From Pseudomonadota bacterium (lineage in GTDB: Bacteria > Pseudomonadota > Gammaproteobacteria > Pseudomonadales > Halieaceae): 7,362 bases of DNA. The translations under genes were made by a program, and so were the position numbers. The notes below the pieces were generated by a model. The model did no database searches, was not told where the DNA came from, and saw only the letters and a list, made by a program, of their open reading frames with translations. Shown piece by piece: positions 5,861 through 7,362 of the stretch (its first letter is position 1; every line of letters starts with the position of its first letter). The stretch is from assembly GCA_030591305.1 (NCBI GenBank), contig JAUVBI010000160.1, forward strand, positions 1 to 7,362, written 5' to 3'.

Positions 5861-6822
5861 TTGAGCATTGCCTCTATGGGGTAAAAGTCTACAGTGACTT
5901 TCCCCTCTTTGATCGTACCGTTTCCGTGTTGGCCGTGGCCCCCGGGGAGCATGCCAGCCTGCAACTAAAACAACTGTCGGCCGGTGCAAAACAAGCGAAT
6001 CTGGCAGAGAAAACACCCCTGTATTCTACCCATGGCAGGGACGTTTGGCTGTGCACCGAGCGAGAGCTGGCCTTAAGTGCCCCGGGCCAGCCCTGGTGCC
6101 TGCAGGTGTCAGGCATAGTCAGCTTTAGCTGGGTGGGCGGTGACTCCACCATCCATTATCAGCTGCACGAGCAGGGTACACAGAACTTGCTGGTATTCTG
6201 GTTCGTACATATTTTCCTGCCCATGCACCTTACGCTGCAGCGGGGTTACGACTTCATTCACTGCTCTGCCGTGGAAATTGATAGCCAGCCCGTGTTATTT
6301 ATCGCGCCTTCAACCGGTGGTAAATCCACACTCGGGGATTACTTTCTCAAGCAGGGTCACCCCATGCTCACAGATGACAAGGCAGCAACGTTCTGGCATG
6401 GAGGTGAGTTTTACGCCACGCCCAGCCATCCGCACCATCGCCCTTTCCGGGAGTATGAAGTGCTGGGTTATCCGGTGAACAATTTTGGCACAAGTGCCAA
6501 GCCCATCCACGCCTTTTACCTGCTAGAGCAGGGCGAGCCCGGCAGCGATGTAGAAATCACTGAGGTGACAGGCTTCCGAAAATTTGAAGAGCTGTTACCT
6601 AACTATCTGTATAACTTTAGTTTCCTGCAAAAACAGCGCCTGCAGTGGCTGGCACAACTCGCCGACCAGTCACTTGTTTTTCGCGTGCGCCGCCCCTGGA
6701 ATTTGGAACGCATGCATGAGGTATACGAGGCCATTTGCGCCAATAGCCGAAAACACAGCCGTGGGGCAGCCGTGGGGTCAGGTCTAGATTTTAGACCCAC
6801 AGCCGTGGGGTCTAAAATCTAG
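5857..6822 (+). CDS. HPr-kinase-like protein, probable lasso peptide kinase (K)
   Basis: A 321-residue protein if it starts at the GTG at 5857, whose GTGA overlaps the B2 stop. An upstream TTG at 5842 would add five residues but lies inside B2 and is less likely. The central and C-terminal part matches HPr kinase/phosphorylase-like domains: a HCSAVEI strand, a P-loop APSTGGKS at 150-157 with Lys156, then LTDD at 171-174 supplying the acidic residues. The N-terminal 140 residues resemble the variable region of lasso-associated kinases rather than the HprK N-domain. Known relatives in paeninodin-type clusters phosphorylate the C-terminal Ser of the precursor; the candidate precursor here ends in Ser. 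This is not the carbon-regulation HprK, given its operon with B2. The last 16 or so residues are encoded by a REP palindrome that also supplies the TAG stop, so the native C-terminus may have been replaced. Confidence 0.82.
   Translation: MIEHCLYGVKVYSDFPLFDRTVSVLAVAPGEHASLQLKQLSAGAKQANLAEKTPLYSTHGRDVWLCTERELALSAPGQPWCLQVSGIVSFSWVGGDSTIHYQLHEQGTQNLLVFWFVHIFLPMHLTLQRGYDFIHCSAVEIDSQPVLFIAPSTGGKSTLGDYFLKQGHPMLTDDKAATFWHGGEFYATPSHPHHRPFREYEVLGYPVNNFGTSAKPIHAFYLLEQGEPGSDVEITEVTGFRKFEELLPNYLYNFSFLQKQRLQWLAQLADQSLVFRVRRPWNLERMHEVYEAICANSRKHSRGAAVGSGLDFRPTAVGSKI
6756..6810 (+). repeat. Three copies of an 11-bp direct repeat CAGCCGTGGGG
   Basis: Exact copies start at 6756, 6767 and 6800. The first two are head to tail at the 3' end of the kinase gene. 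The third forms the loop and start of the right arm of the REP palindrome that follows. The second copy runs straight into the left REP arm, so the repeat frames that arm on both sides. This may be a duplication made when the REP unit arrived or expanded. Confidence 0.85.
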
Positions 6823-6832
6823 ACCTGACCCC
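6774..6832. repeat. REPIN-like palindrome, 27/28-base arms, overlapping the kinase 3' end
   Basis: The left arm at 6774-6800 and right arm at 6805-6832 are reverse complements except for one extra C/G base, around the loop AGCC. Each arm holds an exact 15-mer REP core (6774-6788 forward, 6818-6832 reverse). The kinase stop TAG at 6820-6822 is part of the right REP core. There is no T-tract after the right arm, so a hairpin or 3'-end protecting role is more plausible than a classical terminator. Confidence 0.9.
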
Positions 6833-6887
6833 CTAATTTCTGTACGATTAAGCGATATCCCGTTGAAATTCTGTCCGAGAGACATTC

Positions 6888-7361
6888 ATGAAAAAGACAC
6901 TACTGTGTGGCGCTGCGCTCAGTTTCCTGCTTACATTATCGGCTACTGTCGGCGCACAAGAGCAGGCGGCAGCCCAGCCCATCGCCACGCTTGCGCCTGC
7001 TGTGCCGGCCTCCAGCCCTCCGCCTACAGTAACAGGTGCAGGTGGTAGCCCAGCACCGGCCTCCCCAACAACACCAGGTGCCGCAGTGGCTGTCACAACA
7101 GTCCCTGCCGTTCCAGCAAATGCCCCCGCTAACACACAAGCCAATTTGGCCAGCCATGACTGCGTGCCAGTGGATGCAGTCGCGTCGCAAAATACTGGCA
7201 ATGCAGCCGCACCGCAAAATGCCGCAGCTGCCAATGCCAATGCTGAGCTCGCAGCGGCCTGTGAGCCCGCCCCCTTGGCGGCCAAAGTAGCGCCCCCCGG
7301 CTTTGTTGCTGCACAGGACCCGGCCAGAGGAAATGCGGTCGACGTCAGCCCCTCTACCTAA
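6888..7361 (+). CDS. Secreted Ala/Pro-rich protein of unknown function
   Basis: A 157-residue ORF with ATG at 6888 and TAA at 7359-7361. A purine-rich GAGAGA lies about 7 bases before the start. Residues 1-23 look like a Sec signal peptide: KK, then a hydrophobic stretch LLCGAALSFLLTLSATVGA, with likely cleavage before QEQ. The early Cys7 is too close to the N-terminus for a normal lipobox. The mature part is low-complexity, rich in Ala, Pro, Thr and Asn, with two cysteines, Cys92 and Cys125, that might form one disulfide in the periplasm. I recognise no domain. It is separated from the kinase by the REP palindrome and 65 bases, so it is probably not part of the lasso operon. The long antisense frame over it (about 6848-7285) is a composition artefact. 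Confidence 0.65.
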   Translation: MKKTLLCGAALSFLLTLSATVGAQEQAAAQPIATLAPAVPASSPPPTVTGAGGSPAPASPTTPGAAVAVTTVPAVPANAPANTQANLASHDCVPVDAVASQNTGNAAAPQNAAAANANAELAAACEPAPLAAKVAPPGFVAAQDPARGNAVDVSPST

Positions 7362-7362
7362 C

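Noticed and set aside
5384..6016. 210-residue minus-strand ORF over the B2 gene and the start of the kinase gene
   Set aside because: It lies antisense to two genes with recognisable catalytic motifs, and its own translation has no family features.
6774..6832. Rho-independent terminator after the kinase gene
   Set aside because: The hairpin is strong but no run of T follows either arm, and the sequence is explained by the REP family.
6848..7285. 145-residue minus-strand ORF, Ala/Gly/Val-rich
   Set aside because: It is the antisense shadow of the Ala/Pro-rich secreted protein. The plus-strand frame has a clear signal peptide and a ribosome site; the minus frame has only biased composition.

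Overview
The window looks like a piece of a gammaproteobacterial chromosome, probably from the Pseudomonadales/Cellvibrionales side. This rests on the 3' end of purA at the left edge, whose product resembles Pseudomonas-type adenylosuccinate synthetases, and on the moderate GC content. No database search was possible, so the taxon is an inference.

Layout from left to right: (1) the purA 3' end, 1-228. (2) A REP-associated tyrosine transposase (RAYT, IS200-like HUH/Y1 family) on the minus strand, 310-1170. (3) A lasso-peptide-type biosynthetic locus in two halves. The first half is a plus-strand asparagine-synthetase-like lasso cyclase (C, 1425-3374), followed by an overlapping small ORF (3334-3477) that I interpret as the lasso precursor (A). 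Convergent to it is a minus-strand McjD-like ABC exporter (D, 3516-5150). Divergent from the exporter is a plus-strand pair made of a stand-alone B2 leader peptidase (5390-5860) and an HPr-kinase-like protein (K, 5857-6822), joined by a 4-bp stop/start overlap. (4) A small secreted Ala/Pro-rich protein of unknown function, 6888-7361.

Proposed pathway (inference from known lasso systems): the B2 protease removes the leader of the 47-residue precursor. The C protein adenylates an internal Glu side chain and closes a macrolactam on the new N-terminus. K may phosphorylate the C-terminal Ser of the precursor, as in the paeninodin type of system. D exports the product. The precursor has a KxWxxPSVExL leader motif, Thr at the expected -2 position, a Glu at position 9 of the predicted core and a C-terminal Ser. 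Its predicted core is strongly basic and may start with Asn, both unusual. No B1/RRE (PqqD-like leader-binding) gene is visible.

The second theme is a dispersed repeat, consensus GGGGTCAGGTCTAGA, with nine copies (seven exact, two with one mismatch). They lie between genes or at gene ends: beside both ends of the RAYT gene, just upstream of the cyclase, in the divergent exporter/B2 intergenic region (a large REPIN-like palindrome) and across the 3' end of K, where the repeat supplies the stop codon. These are probably the cognate REP family of the RAYT. No tRNA, rRNA, CRISPR array or gene-free stretch over 300 bases was seen.
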